Made by a program: the position numbers and the translations under genes. The notes under the pieces are model-generated. The model ran no database searches, was not told the DNA's origin, and worked only from the letters and a program-made list of their open reading frames with translations. From IMG/VR virus record IMGVR_UViG_3300027710_000011, positions 186,001-250,000 of that record: a stretch of 64,000 nucleotides of DNA; one strand, written 5' to 3'. This DNA comes from a virus. Each line of letters opens with the position of its first letter. Position 1 is the first letter of the stretch. This document shows positions 31,819-41,165 of this stretch, one piece after another.

Positions 31819-33999
31819 ATGATACTCTTCTTAGACGACTGGAAGAAATATCCAAGAGCAATCATCGACATGAAGACGACGAACACGTCCTTCATTCGAC
31901 TGGCTTCGGTTTATCGCGCAATGGGTATCGAGAACAATGCGTTCTTGCTCGCCCTACTGAATCCAGACTTGCAAGGAGTTGATCCATACTCGCCTGATTT
32001 GACGCTTGAGCAGATGGCGGCGATCAGTTTGGAATGCAAGCACAATCCTTGGTATTTCTTTCGAGAGATTGCTAAGGTCCCTGCTTCGGGCGGTAACGAC
32101 GCAATGCGGCTTCAGGCCAATCGAGGCAATATTGCATTGTTCTGGTTGTTCTTCAATCACATCACGCAATTTCTAATTCAGCCACGGCAGACAGGTAAGT
32201 CTATTAACGTTGACGCGTTGATGATCTTGCTGCTGAACATCATCTGTATTGCTACAAAGATCAACTTGCTGACAAAGGACGACACTCTGCGTCGTGCCAA
32301 CGTTCAGCGGATCAAGGACATGATGGAGGAACTCCCTCCATACCTGTTCCTGAAGGGTCCGAGTGATCTGAACAATACAGAAGAAATTACCATCAACGCG
32401 CTGGGTAACCGTTACACGACTCACGTTCCACAAAGCTCTCCAAAGCGTGCGGATAACATGGGCCGGGGTTTGACTACTGCGGTTATGCATGTTGACGAAG
32501 CACCCTTCCAGGTGAACATTGAGATTGCGTTGAAAGCAGCTCTGCCTGCTATGACTGCAGCTATCGAAGCAGCTAAGCGTGAAATGGCTCCGTATGGAAC
32601 TATCTTCACTACAACGGCTGGTAAGAAGGATGACAAGGACGGCGCTTTCATTTATCGCGAGATGATGGAGTCTGCACCTTGGACTGAGAAGTTCTTGGAT
32701 TGCAAGAACCTTGTAGATCTTGAAACAACTATTCGTACCAATAGCCGAGGAGGTAAGGTTCGAGTTCGTTGCGTCTTCAATCATCGGCAACTGGGTAAGA
32801 CGGATGAATGGATGTTGCGAGCTCTGGAGGATTCCTTCCAGTCTGGCGATTCTGCTAACCGAGACTTCTTCAACATGTGGACGTCCGGCTCTCAGACCAA
32901 CCCGATCCCTATTCACTTGCTCGAGCGCATTGCTGGCTCACGCATGGAGCCTTTGGAAACAGAGATCTCCAGTCAAGACCGTTACATCACGCGCTGGTAT
33001 ATTCCGGCCGATACGATTCATGGCCGCATGGCGAACGGTAAGTTTGTCCTAGTCCTTGATACCAGCGAAGCCGTCGGCAATGACGATATTGGTTTGTTGC
33101 TGATCGATCTGGCTACAACCGAAGTGATTGCGTCAGGTACGTTCAACGAAACCAACTTGATTAAGTTCTCTCGTTGGCTGTTGCAATGGTTCATCCGCTT
33201 TGAGAACATCACCGGTTTGTTGGAGCGACGCTCTACTGGTGGGATGATCATGGACTACTTGATCGTTTACATGATCGAAGCTGGTATTGATCCCTTCAAG
33301 CGCTTGTTCAACACAGTGGTGCAAGACTACCGTGAGAATCACGACAACTTCGAAGAGATTCGTAAACCAATGAATCGTCGCGATCCTCGTATCTACGATC
33401 GCTTCAAGAAGACGTTTGGTTTCTCCACTTCAGGCGGTGACGGTACGTATAGTCGTAATGGACTTTACTCCAGCACACTGATGATGGCTGCTAAGCGTGG
33501 TTGTGATTATGTTTACGACAGTACCCTTATTGACCAGGTGAATGCCTTGATCAATAAGAACGGTCGAGTCGATCACCCGCAAGGCGGACACGACGATATG
33601 GTCATCGCGTGGCTGCTTGGTTTCTGGTTCATGACTAAAGCAGTTAACGTTGGTTTCTACGGTATTGATTCACGACTACTGATGTCTAAGAATCAAGACT
33701 TGTCGAATCCGGCCAGCGTAATACCTACTCAAGATCAAGAGGTCCAAAACGCTCTGCGTGATAAGATCGAAGGTCTGACAGAAGAGCTCGGTAAAGAGCG
33801 TGACAAGTTTGTAGCTCAGCGTTTGGAGCAAGAGATTCGAAGTCTGATGAAATACGTCATCGTAAAAGAAGACGAAATCTACAGCGTCGATGAACTGCTT
33901 AGAACGGCTAAGGAAAAGCGTGTTGAGAAGAAACGCTTTAACAGCTACCAGCAAAGTCCTTATCAAATGACTTCGCTGCAACCAGGTTACTATCGATAG
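31819..33999 (+). CDS. terL: Large terminase subunit (packaging ATPase/nuclease), 726 aa
   Basis: Walker A QPRQTGKS at residues 121-128 and Walker B VMHVDEAPF near 220-230 with the catalytic Glu; TTTAGKKDDKD nearby fits the coupling motif III. The nuclease domain has an RNase H-like first strand FVLVLDTSEAVG (Asp near 413), and GGHDDMVIAWL near 590 supplies the last metal-binding acid. The C-terminal 90 residues are charged helices (coiled coil) of unknown function. The enzyme packages phage DNA into proheads and cuts it. GGAG lies 11 bases before ATG. Neighbouring tail tube and sheath genes match phiKZ gene order (gp25, gp29, gp30). Confidence 0.95.
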   Translation: MILFLDDWKKYPRAIIDMKTTNTSFIRLASVYRAMGIENNAFLLALLNPDLQGVDPYSPDLTLEQMAAISLECKHNPWYFFREIAKVPASGGNDAMRLQANRGNIALFWLFFNHITQFLIQPRQTGKSINVDALMILLLNIICIATKINLLTKDDTLRRANVQRIKDMMEELPPYLFLKGPSDLNNTEEITINALGNRYTTHVPQSSPKRADNMGRGLTTAVMHVDEAPFQVNIEIALKAALPAMTAAIEAAKREMAPYGTIFTTTAGKKDDKDGAFIYREMMESAPWTEKFLDCKNLVDLETTIRTNSRGGKVRVRCVFNHRQLGKTDEWMLRALEDSFQSGDSANRDFFNMWTSGSQTNPIPIHLLERIAGSRMEPLETEISSQDRYITRWYIPADTIHGRMANGKFVLVLDTSEAVGNDDIGLLLIDLATTEVIASGTFNETNLIKFSRWLLQWFIRFENITGLLERRSTGGMIMDYLIVYMIEAGIDPFKRLFNTVVQDYRENHDNFEEIRKPMNRRDPRIYDRFKKTFGFSTSGGDGTYSRNGLYSSTLMMAAKRGCDYVYDSTLIDQVNALINKNGRVDHPQGGHDDMVIAWLLGFWFMTKAVNVGFYGIDSRLLMSKNQDLSNPASVIPTQDQEVQNALRDKIEGLTEELGKERDKFVAQRLEQEIRSLMKYVIVKEDEIYSVDELLRTAKEKRVEKKRFNSYQQSPYQMTSLQPGYYR

Positions 34000-34006
34000 T
34001 GACAGA

Positions 34007-34037
34007 ATAAAAGCCCAGGGCGAACCTGGGCTTTTAT
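34007..34037. terminator. Bidirectional terminator between terminase and tail tube genes
   Basis: A 13-bp perfect stem ATAAAAGCCCAGG (34007-34019) with CCTGGGCTTTTAT (34025-34037), loop GCGAA. It serves the converging genes ending at 33999 and 34058. Confidence 0.9.
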
Positions 34038-34057
34038 GTTCACCGTAGTGAAGTGGT

Positions 34058-34924
34058 TTACACGCGCAGAGCCGTGTTGCCCAGATTTGCCGTTTGAGCA
34101 GCGTAGCCGATGTTCTGCGCAGCAGTGTCGGAATCCACAGCTTGCACGAAGGCAGGACGCAGGTAAGGGTTCGCATTGGTGATGCTGATCGAGTCGAGCA
34201 TCGATTGAGCGAACGCCATCACGCCCAGGCTGTGCTGGGTGATTGCCGTGAAGGTGATGTCGTACGTGACGGTTTCACCAGCGGCAGTCTTGTCGCGACG
34301 ACCAGTCACATCACCAGCGCTCTTGGGGAACATGTTGGTCGACAACCAAGCATTGATCACCTTCGAGTGAGTGATGTCGGGCTCGATGAAGAGCACGGTC
34401 ATGGCGTAGCGGTCAGCCAGCATGTCGGTAGGACGCTTGGCCGTGGTGGAGATGTTGGCCACCTTGGTTTCAGGATCCATGATCAGGTTGGTGATCCAGC
34501 CTTCCAAGAAGGCATTGATCGGACGACCATCCTTTTCAACCCAGCTGAACACTGGCTGCGAACGTGCACGCTTCACATCAGTGAAGTCTTCATGCATTTC
34601 GCCACCACCGCCGACAGGCGAGCTGTCCACGGTTTCGACTTCCAAAGTCGATTGCAGGCCAGTGATGCGGATGGCGTGACGTTCCACCAGAGCGCGCAGA
34701 GTGCTCGTCCACTTTTCAGGGTTTTCCAGATCGCGGAAACCAGTGGGCGATTCAATGAGCAGCGCAATCATGTTGCGCTGGACGTACGCCTTATTGCTCA
34801 CCCATTCAGCGTATTCAGGGGCGTAGCCGTTGTGCGCACCGAATTGCAGATCCAGCATCGGAGCTGTTCGGCCCTTTGCGTAAGCCTGGCCATTCGGCAA
34901 CAGTGCGTTAGTAACTCGAGACAT
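34058..34924 (-). CDS. Tail tube protein, 288 aa
   Basis: I chose ATG at 34924 (MSRVTNALLPNGQAY), with GAGG 9 bases upstream. The sequence is beta-rich with codon bias typical of abundant structural proteins. It follows the sheath gene directly (69 bases), the standard sheath-tube order of contractile phages, and its size fits phiKZ gp30. A loop SSPVGGGGEMHEDF interrupts the domain near residue 115. The tube conducts DNA through the contracted sheath. Assignment rests on position, size and composition, since tube folds have no short motif. Confidence 0.78.
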   Translation of the reverse strand: MSRVTNALLPNGQAYAKGRTAPMLDLQFGAHNGYAPEYAEWVSNKAYVQRNMIALLIESPTGFRDLENPEKWTSTLRALVERHAIRITGLQSTLEVETVDSSPVGGGGEMHEDFTDVKRARSQPVFSWVEKDGRPINAFLEGWITNLIMDPETKVANISTTAKRPTDMLADRYAMTVLFIEPDITHSKVINAWLSTNMFPKSAGDVTGRRDKTAAGETVTYDITFTAITQHSLGVMAFAQSMLDSISITNANPYLRPAFVQAVDSDTAAQNIGYAAQTANLGNTALRV

Positions 34925-34993
34925 TGTGTTATCCTCGGATGAAAGAGATGAATGCATTACCCGGTAGTTTTTACACTACCGGGCTTTGCTGCC

Positions 34994-37090
34994 TTAGCCT
35001 TGTTGAGCGTCGAGATCCGAGAGACGACGGCCGTTCACGTTCAACGTTGCCACGGTCTTCATGTTCGGACCGTACAGGTTGATTTCGGTGTGCCAGCTGT
35101 AACCATTGGCCTCGTCAGCCGCCGTGTAGTACGTACGCGGCACGACGGTGTAACGGTTGGTCAGGCGACCACGGACGTTTTCGGAAATCCATTCATCGAT
35201 GCGCTTGGCGAACTGTTCGTTCGACAGGTCAGCACGACCGGTGAACTGACGCCACGAAGCTTCGCCAACCTTCTGCAGTTCCACACAGGCCATGGCCGTG
35301 ATGAAGCTGGTCAGGATCGAAGTGTCGTTGCTGTACACCGTCTTCAACGCAGGGAAGAACAGAGTTTCGCGGCCAGAGCTTTGCACCCAGTTCAAACCAG
35401 CATCCCAGTCCTTGTTGCGCACAGCGACCGAGGTGTAGCGAACGTTCACGTCAGTGAACATGTCCACTTCGTTCAGCGGAGCAACGTCGAACATGTTCTC
35501 GTTGTTCCACACGCCATTGCTGGCACCCCAAGCTGCAGCAGCACGGCGAGCCAACTGAGGAGTCAGAGGCATGCGCTTGTTGTACTGCGAACCCAACATC
35601 TTGCCGTCGCGGCCGATGATGGCGGCACGCACCACTTGAGTGCCGTAGTATTCGGACTCAGGGTAGTTCTGAGCACGAGTGCGCAGAGCGATGGCGATCG
35701 AGTTCTCTTGCGATGCAGTAGCCGACGGCGAGTCGACATCGTGCACGGCCAGCACGCAGAACGTGTCCTTGCGCTGAGCAATGATCTTCAGCAGGTCGTA
35801 CTTGGTTGCCAGCGGGAAGCCCGAGTCATAGACGATCGAAACGGGGTAACGCGCAGCGTCCAGCATGTCGCTGTTGGGATCTGCAAACTTCTGCATCCAA
35901 GCGCTCACCGAACGAGCAAAGGCCGCATTGTTCATGGTGCCGTCGGCGCCGCCGCGAGCGTAGGTTGTCGATGCTTCGCTCAGGAGCGTCGCATTGCCAC
36001 CGCTGGTTTGCAGTTGGAACGTCACGTAAGGAGCGCCAGTCGAGTCCTTGCCGGAAACCAGATTGAAGCGATACTGTTCATCAGCATCACCCTTCAGGTC
36101 GCACGAAGTCAGGGCCGAAGGCAGTTCAGCAGCAGTCACCAGATCCAAGATGGTCTTGACGTTGGCGTCGTAGGTGTGCATTTCACCGAACGGACCGTAC
36201 TGCTTGGGCATGCCCTTGCTTTCCAGATCTTGGTAGTCCTGGATGAAACGGTCGCCGACATACATCAGCTTGCTGGTGTTGCGATCCAAGGAACCAGGCT
36301 TGAAGCTCAGATCCAAGTACTGCTCGCCGGCTTGGGTTTGCACCACGACGGGAGTGCTCAAGACATCGGCGCGTGTCACGCAAGCGATGCGGAACGGGTA
36401 CAGCTTGGCTTGATCGATCAAGCGGCTGTCCAGAGGTGCATTGCCGTTGACAGTCGGAGCCCAGAGACGCAGGCCGACGTTGTTGCCGTCTGCACCTTCG
36501 CTCGGAACACGCAGATCCATGATCGGATAGCGAACCGACTGAGTCGAAGTCGTGGTGTCCACTTGGTCACCAACGCCTTGAGAAGCAGTACCGAAAGTAT
36601 CGGCTCCGTCGACGTCAGGAGTCACCTTGTCGGCAACCCACTTGACCTTGTAGCCTTGGACAGTTTTCGTACCGTCCTTGACAGGCAAGCCGTCGACGTC
36701 CAGTTGGTACGAATTGTCAGGATTGCGCTTGTACACCGGCACTGCCGTTGCCAAGACATCCATGGACAGGCGGATTGTCGCTGCAGGACCTGCATCGTCA
36801 GGAACGATACGGACACACAGCTGGCTATTGCCTTGACTGTTGATGACGTTGTTCATCAACGAAGCATGGTTGAAGTACGACGACGTGGGGTCGAACGTAG
36901 CGTCACCATACAACGCGTTACGGCTGTTGCCTACGCAAAGCTGAGGATCGCGAGGACCCTTCTTGGCGTAGAAGAAAGACAACGGCAGGTGGGTGGGACG
37001 ATCTTCAGGCACAGCGACGGGAGTGCGAAAGCTCTCGTCCTTGATGCCATTGTTGATCACTTTCGGTGCGGCGTTAACGATAGCGGACAT
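34994..37090 (-). CDS. Contractile tail sheath protein, 698 aa
   Basis: ATG at 37090 with GGAA upstream. The layout is that of phiKZ gp29-type sheaths: a conserved N-terminal arm with KKGPRDPQLCVGNSRNALY, beta-rich inserted domains (residues about 150-420), and a C-terminal conserved core with NKDWDAGLNWVQSSGRETL and LTSFITAMACVELQKVGE, ending in a beta segment that completes the neighbour's sheet. Strong codon bias implies high late expression. It is paired with the tube gene downstream. Contraction of this sheath drives the tube through the host envelope. Confidence 0.9.
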   Translation of the reverse strand: MSAIVNAAPKVINNGIKDESFRTPVAVPEDRPTHLPLSFFYAKKGPRDPQLCVGNSRNALYGDATFDPTSSYFNHASLMNNVINSQGNSQLCVRIVPDDAGPAATIRLSMDVLATAVPVYKRNPDNSYQLDVDGLPVKDGTKTVQGYKVKWVADKVTPDVDGADTFGTASQGVGDQVDTTTSTQSVRYPIMDLRVPSEGADGNNVGLRLWAPTVNGNAPLDSRLIDQAKLYPFRIACVTRADVLSTPVVVQTQAGEQYLDLSFKPGSLDRNTSKLMYVGDRFIQDYQDLESKGMPKQYGPFGEMHTYDANVKTILDLVTAAELPSALTSCDLKGDADEQYRFNLVSGKDSTGAPYVTFQLQTSGGNATLLSEASTTYARGGADGTMNNAAFARSVSAWMQKFADPNSDMLDAARYPVSIVYDSGFPLATKYDLLKIIAQRKDTFCVLAVHDVDSPSATASQENSIAIALRTRAQNYPESEYYGTQVVRAAIIGRDGKMLGSQYNKRMPLTPQLARRAAAAWGASNGVWNNENMFDVAPLNEVDMFTDVNVRYTSVAVRNKDWDAGLNWVQSSGRETLFFPALKTVYSNDTSILTSFITAMACVELQKVGEASWRQFTGRADLSNEQFAKRIDEWISENVRGRLTNRYTVVPRTYYTAADEANGYSWHTEINLYGPNMKTVATLNVNGRRLSDLDAQQG

Positions 37091-37570
37091 GTTGATTCCG
37101 TAAAAGAAAGGGTTTTGGATATACGTAAAGCAACAGATGGCACTTGCAAGCGGTTAACCGGTTGCCACGAATCACAGTACGTACTTCAAGCTTTCTAAGT
37201 TCTCAAACTGCTTTGCGGGCAATAAGGAACTTTGTATTAGGCCTATTTAATTCATGCGTCTTTTTTGGAAGCCACTAGAACAAATAAGCGTTTAGGCGCG
37301 ACAGCAATAGCTTGCCACACACAATCAGCTGATCAAACGCGATGGCCGCAGGTGATTGTTATGTGACAAGCTCTTGGAAAGTGGCTTAAGCCAGTGTCTT
37401 TGCAGACGCACTTATTGATGCTTCCTTGAGTTTTAAGTACTCTTCAATGAGTGCATTCAGATAAGAGCTCTATTTAAACTCTAGTCGAACCCCGTGAAAA
37501 AGGGCCCGTGTTCATATTAAATGCACAACGGCGCTCCATGGTAGCGGATGTCTTTTTTAAGGAACCCAAA
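37091..37570. promoter_or_regulatory. 480-base divergent promoter region between sheath and 294-aa genes
   Basis: No gene found on either strand. It contains a perfect 12-bp palindrome TGGCTTAAGCCA (37382-37393), the palindromic TAGGCCTA near 37239, and a near-palindromic AT-rich segment near 37427-37448. It must carry the start signals of the divergent sheath and rightward virion operons, but I cannot place them exactly. None of the five early-type elements occurs here, consistent with late control. Confidence 0.55.
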
Positions 37571-38455
37571 ATGTCTGTGTTTCAAACCGCTTACCAGACC
37601 AGTGCTTGTGCTGGTACTGTCACAAGCAAACTCGTGGAAGCACTGATTCGTGCTCGTATTGAAAACTATATTCGAACCGAGCAAGGCTTCACCGATTTGT
37701 ACCTGGTGCGCCGTGATCGCTACGTGGATGAGCTGGTGCCTTCGTTCCATCACCCGGTCGTCAGCGAAGCTTCTGGCGAGAAGTTTGTCTATGTGGACGT
37801 TCGTCCTTACGGCAAGCAAAGCGCCAGCACGCTTGATTTCGAAATCACGAATAAAGACGCTTACGACGCAGCGACTCTTCGTGGTCGTCTTCAGCAGATG
37901 TGGACAACTGGCGGTCAAGCAGCTCTGCGCGACATGCGTTTGCCAGCAATGGCATTCCCTGCCTGGATCTCCATCAATCTCACCAAGCGTCTGAACTTCG
38001 GTCCTGCCGAGCAAGCCAAGATCTGCATCTTGGCAGGTATCTACTACCTCAGCTTGTTCAGCGATGAACCCGTTGACAAAGTGATCGTTGTCACTCAAGT
38101 GGCAAAGAACACCGGCATCAAGCCACAAGTGGTCGAGGAGGTCGTGGACCGCTATCCTTATATCGCGAACATCAACGAGTTCTGCGAAGCAGCTAAGGAA
38201 GAAATTCAAAACGTTCGTCTGAACAATTTGAATACCGCCACGCTGTTCCCAATCATGGCCGGTACTTGGTATGGTGCCAACTCCGCCGAGATCACTGCGG
38301 TTGCTTTGGAGCATCCGCCGACTTGGATCATGATGGTTTACCAAGCAGTCACTGCTCGGTCTTACTACCATTCGGCCCTGGCCAAAATGCTGGAGCAAAA
38401 CCAGTACAAGCGCGAAGTTCGTCAATTCACCATCTCCTTGCGAGAAGGCGAGTAA
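37571..38455 (+). CDS. Virion structural protein candidate, 294 aa
   Basis: I chose ATG at 37571 (MSVFQTAYQTSACAG), preceded by AAGGAACCC; the longer frame from 37508 has no site. The sequence is alpha/beta with a C-terminal beta segment QYKREVRQFTISL. Strong G/C-ending codon bias. First gene of the rightward set 37571-42872, next to the tail genes. Composition and expression signs suggest a tail or baseplate part. Not recognised by motif. Confidence 0.75.
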   Translation: MSVFQTAYQTSACAGTVTSKLVEALIRARIENYIRTEQGFTDLYLVRRDRYVDELVPSFHHPVVSEASGEKFVYVDVRPYGKQSASTLDFEITNKDAYDAATLRGRLQQMWTTGGQAALRDMRLPAMAFPAWISINLTKRLNFGPAEQAKICILAGIYYLSLFSDEPVDKVIVVTQVAKNTGIKPQVVEEVVDRYPYIANINEFCEAAKEEIQNVRLNNLNTATLFPIMAGTWYGANSAEITAVALEHPPTWIMMVYQAVTARSYYHSALAKMLEQNQYKREVRQFTISLREGE

Positions 38456-38496
38456 GAATTTCGAATCCCATCTAGTAGCTTTCTCGAAAGATAAAC

Positions 38497-41118
38497 ATGG
38501 CTCAACCCAGCAGCTACGACGTGATGGGTGGTTTCCTGCAGCAACATGCGTATAAGAACGTATGGTGCACGCCAAATCAAGACAAGCAAGCGATCTTCAA
38601 ACCTGCTCGGTTGACTGACCTCAACGGAGCATGGATGGATTTCAGGGTGATGTGGACAAAACACAAACTCCCTGATCAACGCTCGCGCTTTCACATCTAC
38701 CAAATCGGTCAGATTCATCCACTGTTGCTCGGCTTACAGCAAAGTTCAAAGAACGTTTGGATCTCGCTGGCCGACGCATGCATCGAGATGCAGATGATGG
38801 CTGATGTGTATACGGTTAAGGGTTATCAAATCCACCGTAGTCAGATCTGGTACAAGGTTACTCCCGAACGCGATTTGATTCTCGCTATCCGAATTCCTGA
38901 GTACGATCGCATCCCAATCGATCTTGTTCAAGAAACGATCTACGTGCGTCTATACACGAATGCTTACTTCCAGAGCGCTCGTGCAAATTCGCAAGACAAC
39001 ATTGTGTACGTCAAAGGCATTCAAGCCGTCACGACTGCTGACATCATGGCGATTCAGCAAGTCTTGAACGTATACAAAGCCAAAGAAGTTGGCACTACTC
39101 GCTGCTTTGTCAATGGCCTTCTCGTCGACACTATCGACTTGATCACAGCAAAGCCAGGCGATTACATGGAGTTCGTTTTTGACGGCTCTGTGAAGAAGAT
39201 CATCACTTTCGATATTGGTTCTTTGCCGCAATTCGAAAGTACGCTGGACAACGTCTACAAATTCTTGCTTCACTACGCTGGTGAAACAGACATCATCGAC
39301 TACATGGACGATGTGGATTTGTTCCTAGTCAAGGAAGATGGACAGCGCTATAAAGGTCTGTACTACAACAAGAACAATCCCAAAGCCATGCGAATGGTTA
39401 CGCACAAAGACTACGCAGTCCCAGTGCAGTTCTTGACAGCCTACGCTGAGGAAGGCAGTATCTTTGCCCCTCTGAATTCACTGAAGCTAGTTCTGCATGT
39501 TCGTAACTCAGGTTACGATCGTCCACTGGTGTACGAGGAAAATCGCGTCCGTGATCTCTACAAGCTAGATGATGAAGATTTGCTCCAAGCGATGCTTGGC
39601 GTCAATGCGCTTGTGGACGTGTGGAAGGTGGAGAATCTTGAGAACTCCGCCTATATCGGACTGATGAGCAAGAACCTCGGTGCCATCACGGTTGACGATG
39701 TTCAGAACGCTTATGGTTACAACGCCATCAGTGTTTTGATTGCAGATACTCCTCAGCACACTCAGCTGGTATCGACACTCCAGCGCGTTCAGCTTCCATC
39801 AGCTTTGGCGATGGACTGTACTGTTTACGAGTACGACGCCGATGGCTACATGGTCGGACACAGCGTTCACAATTCTGGAACAAGCTACACGTGTGCAAAC
39901 CCAACTACACGGTTGTGTGAAGCAATCAGTGGAGCGGCAGACATCGGTCTGAATTCGTTCTGGAATGTTCGCACGCATTCGATTGATCCTGATCAGAACT
40001 ACAGGTTCTACACCTGTGGTAAGATCGGCAACATCCTGGATAACGTGTGGGTGGATGTGACAGGCTCAGGCCAGTACACGATCATCAACAGCGTCGTGAC
40101 GTGGGTGAATAATCCAGATACGACGTACACATTGGTGCGGCCAAGCAAGAAGCACATTTACTACGAGCTGGATTACTTCGCAGTCGATGGCTTGATCACG
40201 TTCTCTCTTCGTGAATGGCGTGAAGACTTGCAAACCTTCCGCACCATGGCTGTTCCGATGGGCGAGCTGGATCTCTTCTTGAACGGTAAGTCCTTGATTG
40301 AAGGCTTGGACTACATTGTTGACTTCCCACGCATCGTCGTCAACAATAAGGAATACCTGGTCAATCCGGATACACAACCACAGAAGCTCGGGATTCGTTT
40401 CTCAAACTTCTGTAAGTCCGACATGACTCGTCCGAATGTCCCAGACATCGGCTTTGTTCAGTACGGTGTTTTGTCGTACAACAACAAGTACGATATTCGT
40501 CACGACAAGGTCAATCGTGTAAACATCCGGGGCGCTCTCTATCGTTGGGATGAATTGAACTACGGTGAGGATGATTTTGACATCCACGTTGTGGACGTCA
40601 TGAATGGTTCTCCGTATTCCATCCGCGACATCATTGTGCCGATGAACGATTATCTGCATCAAGCAGATGAGAAGATTGATCCAACGTTTGCTCTGCGCGC
40701 GAAGTCAATGGCGATTGATAAAGCCATCTCCGACTACATGACGCTGAAGATACCTGAAAAGAAACCTCAGCCTCCGAGTGCGATTCCAGCACTCTATCAA
40801 GTTGTGAGTCCGTTCTTCAATCGGATCGTCCACGACTTGAATAGCGGCGCTTTGTGGGATGCCAAGTTTATTGAACAGTACAGCGATGTGTTTGTTCGGG
40901 AAACTTGTCAGAGGTACGAGTATCTGTTGGCATGGGATCCTGTGACGGACAAGAACTTGCTTGACCCCAACTTCGTTGTGGTTCATCCGCACAACACGGA
41001 TGGCTATATCGACATGGGCGTTTACCAGTACAAGTTCTTGACCCGCGTTGCGCTGATCTACGGCTCCAACCGTATTTCGCTGTCTGGCTCGATTCGCGTA
41101 AAGCAATTCGGTCAATAA
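38497..41118 (+). CDS. Large virion structural protein candidate (tail/baseplate type), 873 aa
   Basis: ATG at 38497, 41 bases after the previous gene, with a weak GAAAGA site. The long protein is beta-rich, full of Tyr, Asp and Asn, with no membrane segment. Repeating strand-loop patterns such as YYELDYFAVDGLITFSLREW and MGELDLFLNGKSLIEGLDY resemble phage tail fibre or baseplate wedge modules (a binding module with an LNGKxL hairpin). It lies between two other virion-like genes in the late rightward operon. No enzymatic motif. A receptor-binding or baseplate role is inferred from composition and context. Confidence 0.75.
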   Translation: MAQPSSYDVMGGFLQQHAYKNVWCTPNQDKQAIFKPARLTDLNGAWMDFRVMWTKHKLPDQRSRFHIYQIGQIHPLLLGLQQSSKNVWISLADACIEMQMMADVYTVKGYQIHRSQIWYKVTPERDLILAIRIPEYDRIPIDLVQETIYVRLYTNAYFQSARANSQDNIVYVKGIQAVTTADIMAIQQVLNVYKAKEVGTTRCFVNGLLVDTIDLITAKPGDYMEFVFDGSVKKIITFDIGSLPQFESTLDNVYKFLLHYAGETDIIDYMDDVDLFLVKEDGQRYKGLYYNKNNPKAMRMVTHKDYAVPVQFLTAYAEEGSIFAPLNSLKLVLHVRNSGYDRPLVYEENRVRDLYKLDDEDLLQAMLGVNALVDVWKVENLENSAYIGLMSKNLGAITVDDVQNAYGYNAISVLIADTPQHTQLVSTLQRVQLPSALAMDCTVYEYDADGYMVGHSVHNSGTSYTCANPTTRLCEAISGAADIGLNSFWNVRTHSIDPDQNYRFYTCGKIGNILDNVWVDVTGSGQYTIINSVVTWVNNPDTTYTLVRPSKKHIYYELDYFAVDGLITFSLREWREDLQTFRTMAVPMGELDLFLNGKSLIEGLDYIVDFPRIVVNNKEYLVNPDTQPQKLGIRFSNFCKSDMTRPNVPDIGFVQYGVLSYNNKYDIRHDKVNRVNIRGALYRWDELNYGEDDFDIHVVDVMNGSPYSIRDIIVPMNDYLHQADEKIDPTFALRAKSMAIDKAISDYMTLKIPEKKPQPPSAIPALYQVVSPFFNRIVHDLNSGALWDAKFIEQYSDVFVRETCQRYEYLLAWDPVTDKNLLDPNFVVVHPHNTDGYIDMGVYQYKFLTRVALIYGSNRISLSGSIRVKQFGQ

Positions 41119-41124
41119 CTTAAA

Positions 41125-41163
41125 AGGGCTCGAGTGGGCAACCGCTCGAGTATTCGGAGCCCT
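41125..41163 (+). promoter_or_regulatory. Intergenic hairpin that could mask the ribosome binding site of the 568-aa gene
   Basis: CTCGAG (41129-41134) pairs with CTCGAG (41145-41150), supported by a GG/CC pair inside. AGGGCT to the left can also pair with AGCCCT at 41158-41163, next to the GGAG used by the next gene. It may be a partial terminator or a translational control hairpin. Confidence 0.5.
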
Positions 41164-41165
41164 AA

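Noticed and set aside
37351-37376. Sixth copy of the early element (GGTGATTGTTATGTGAC)
   Set aside because: Only the ATGTGAC end matches; the core has an insertion and the flanking genes are late tail genes.
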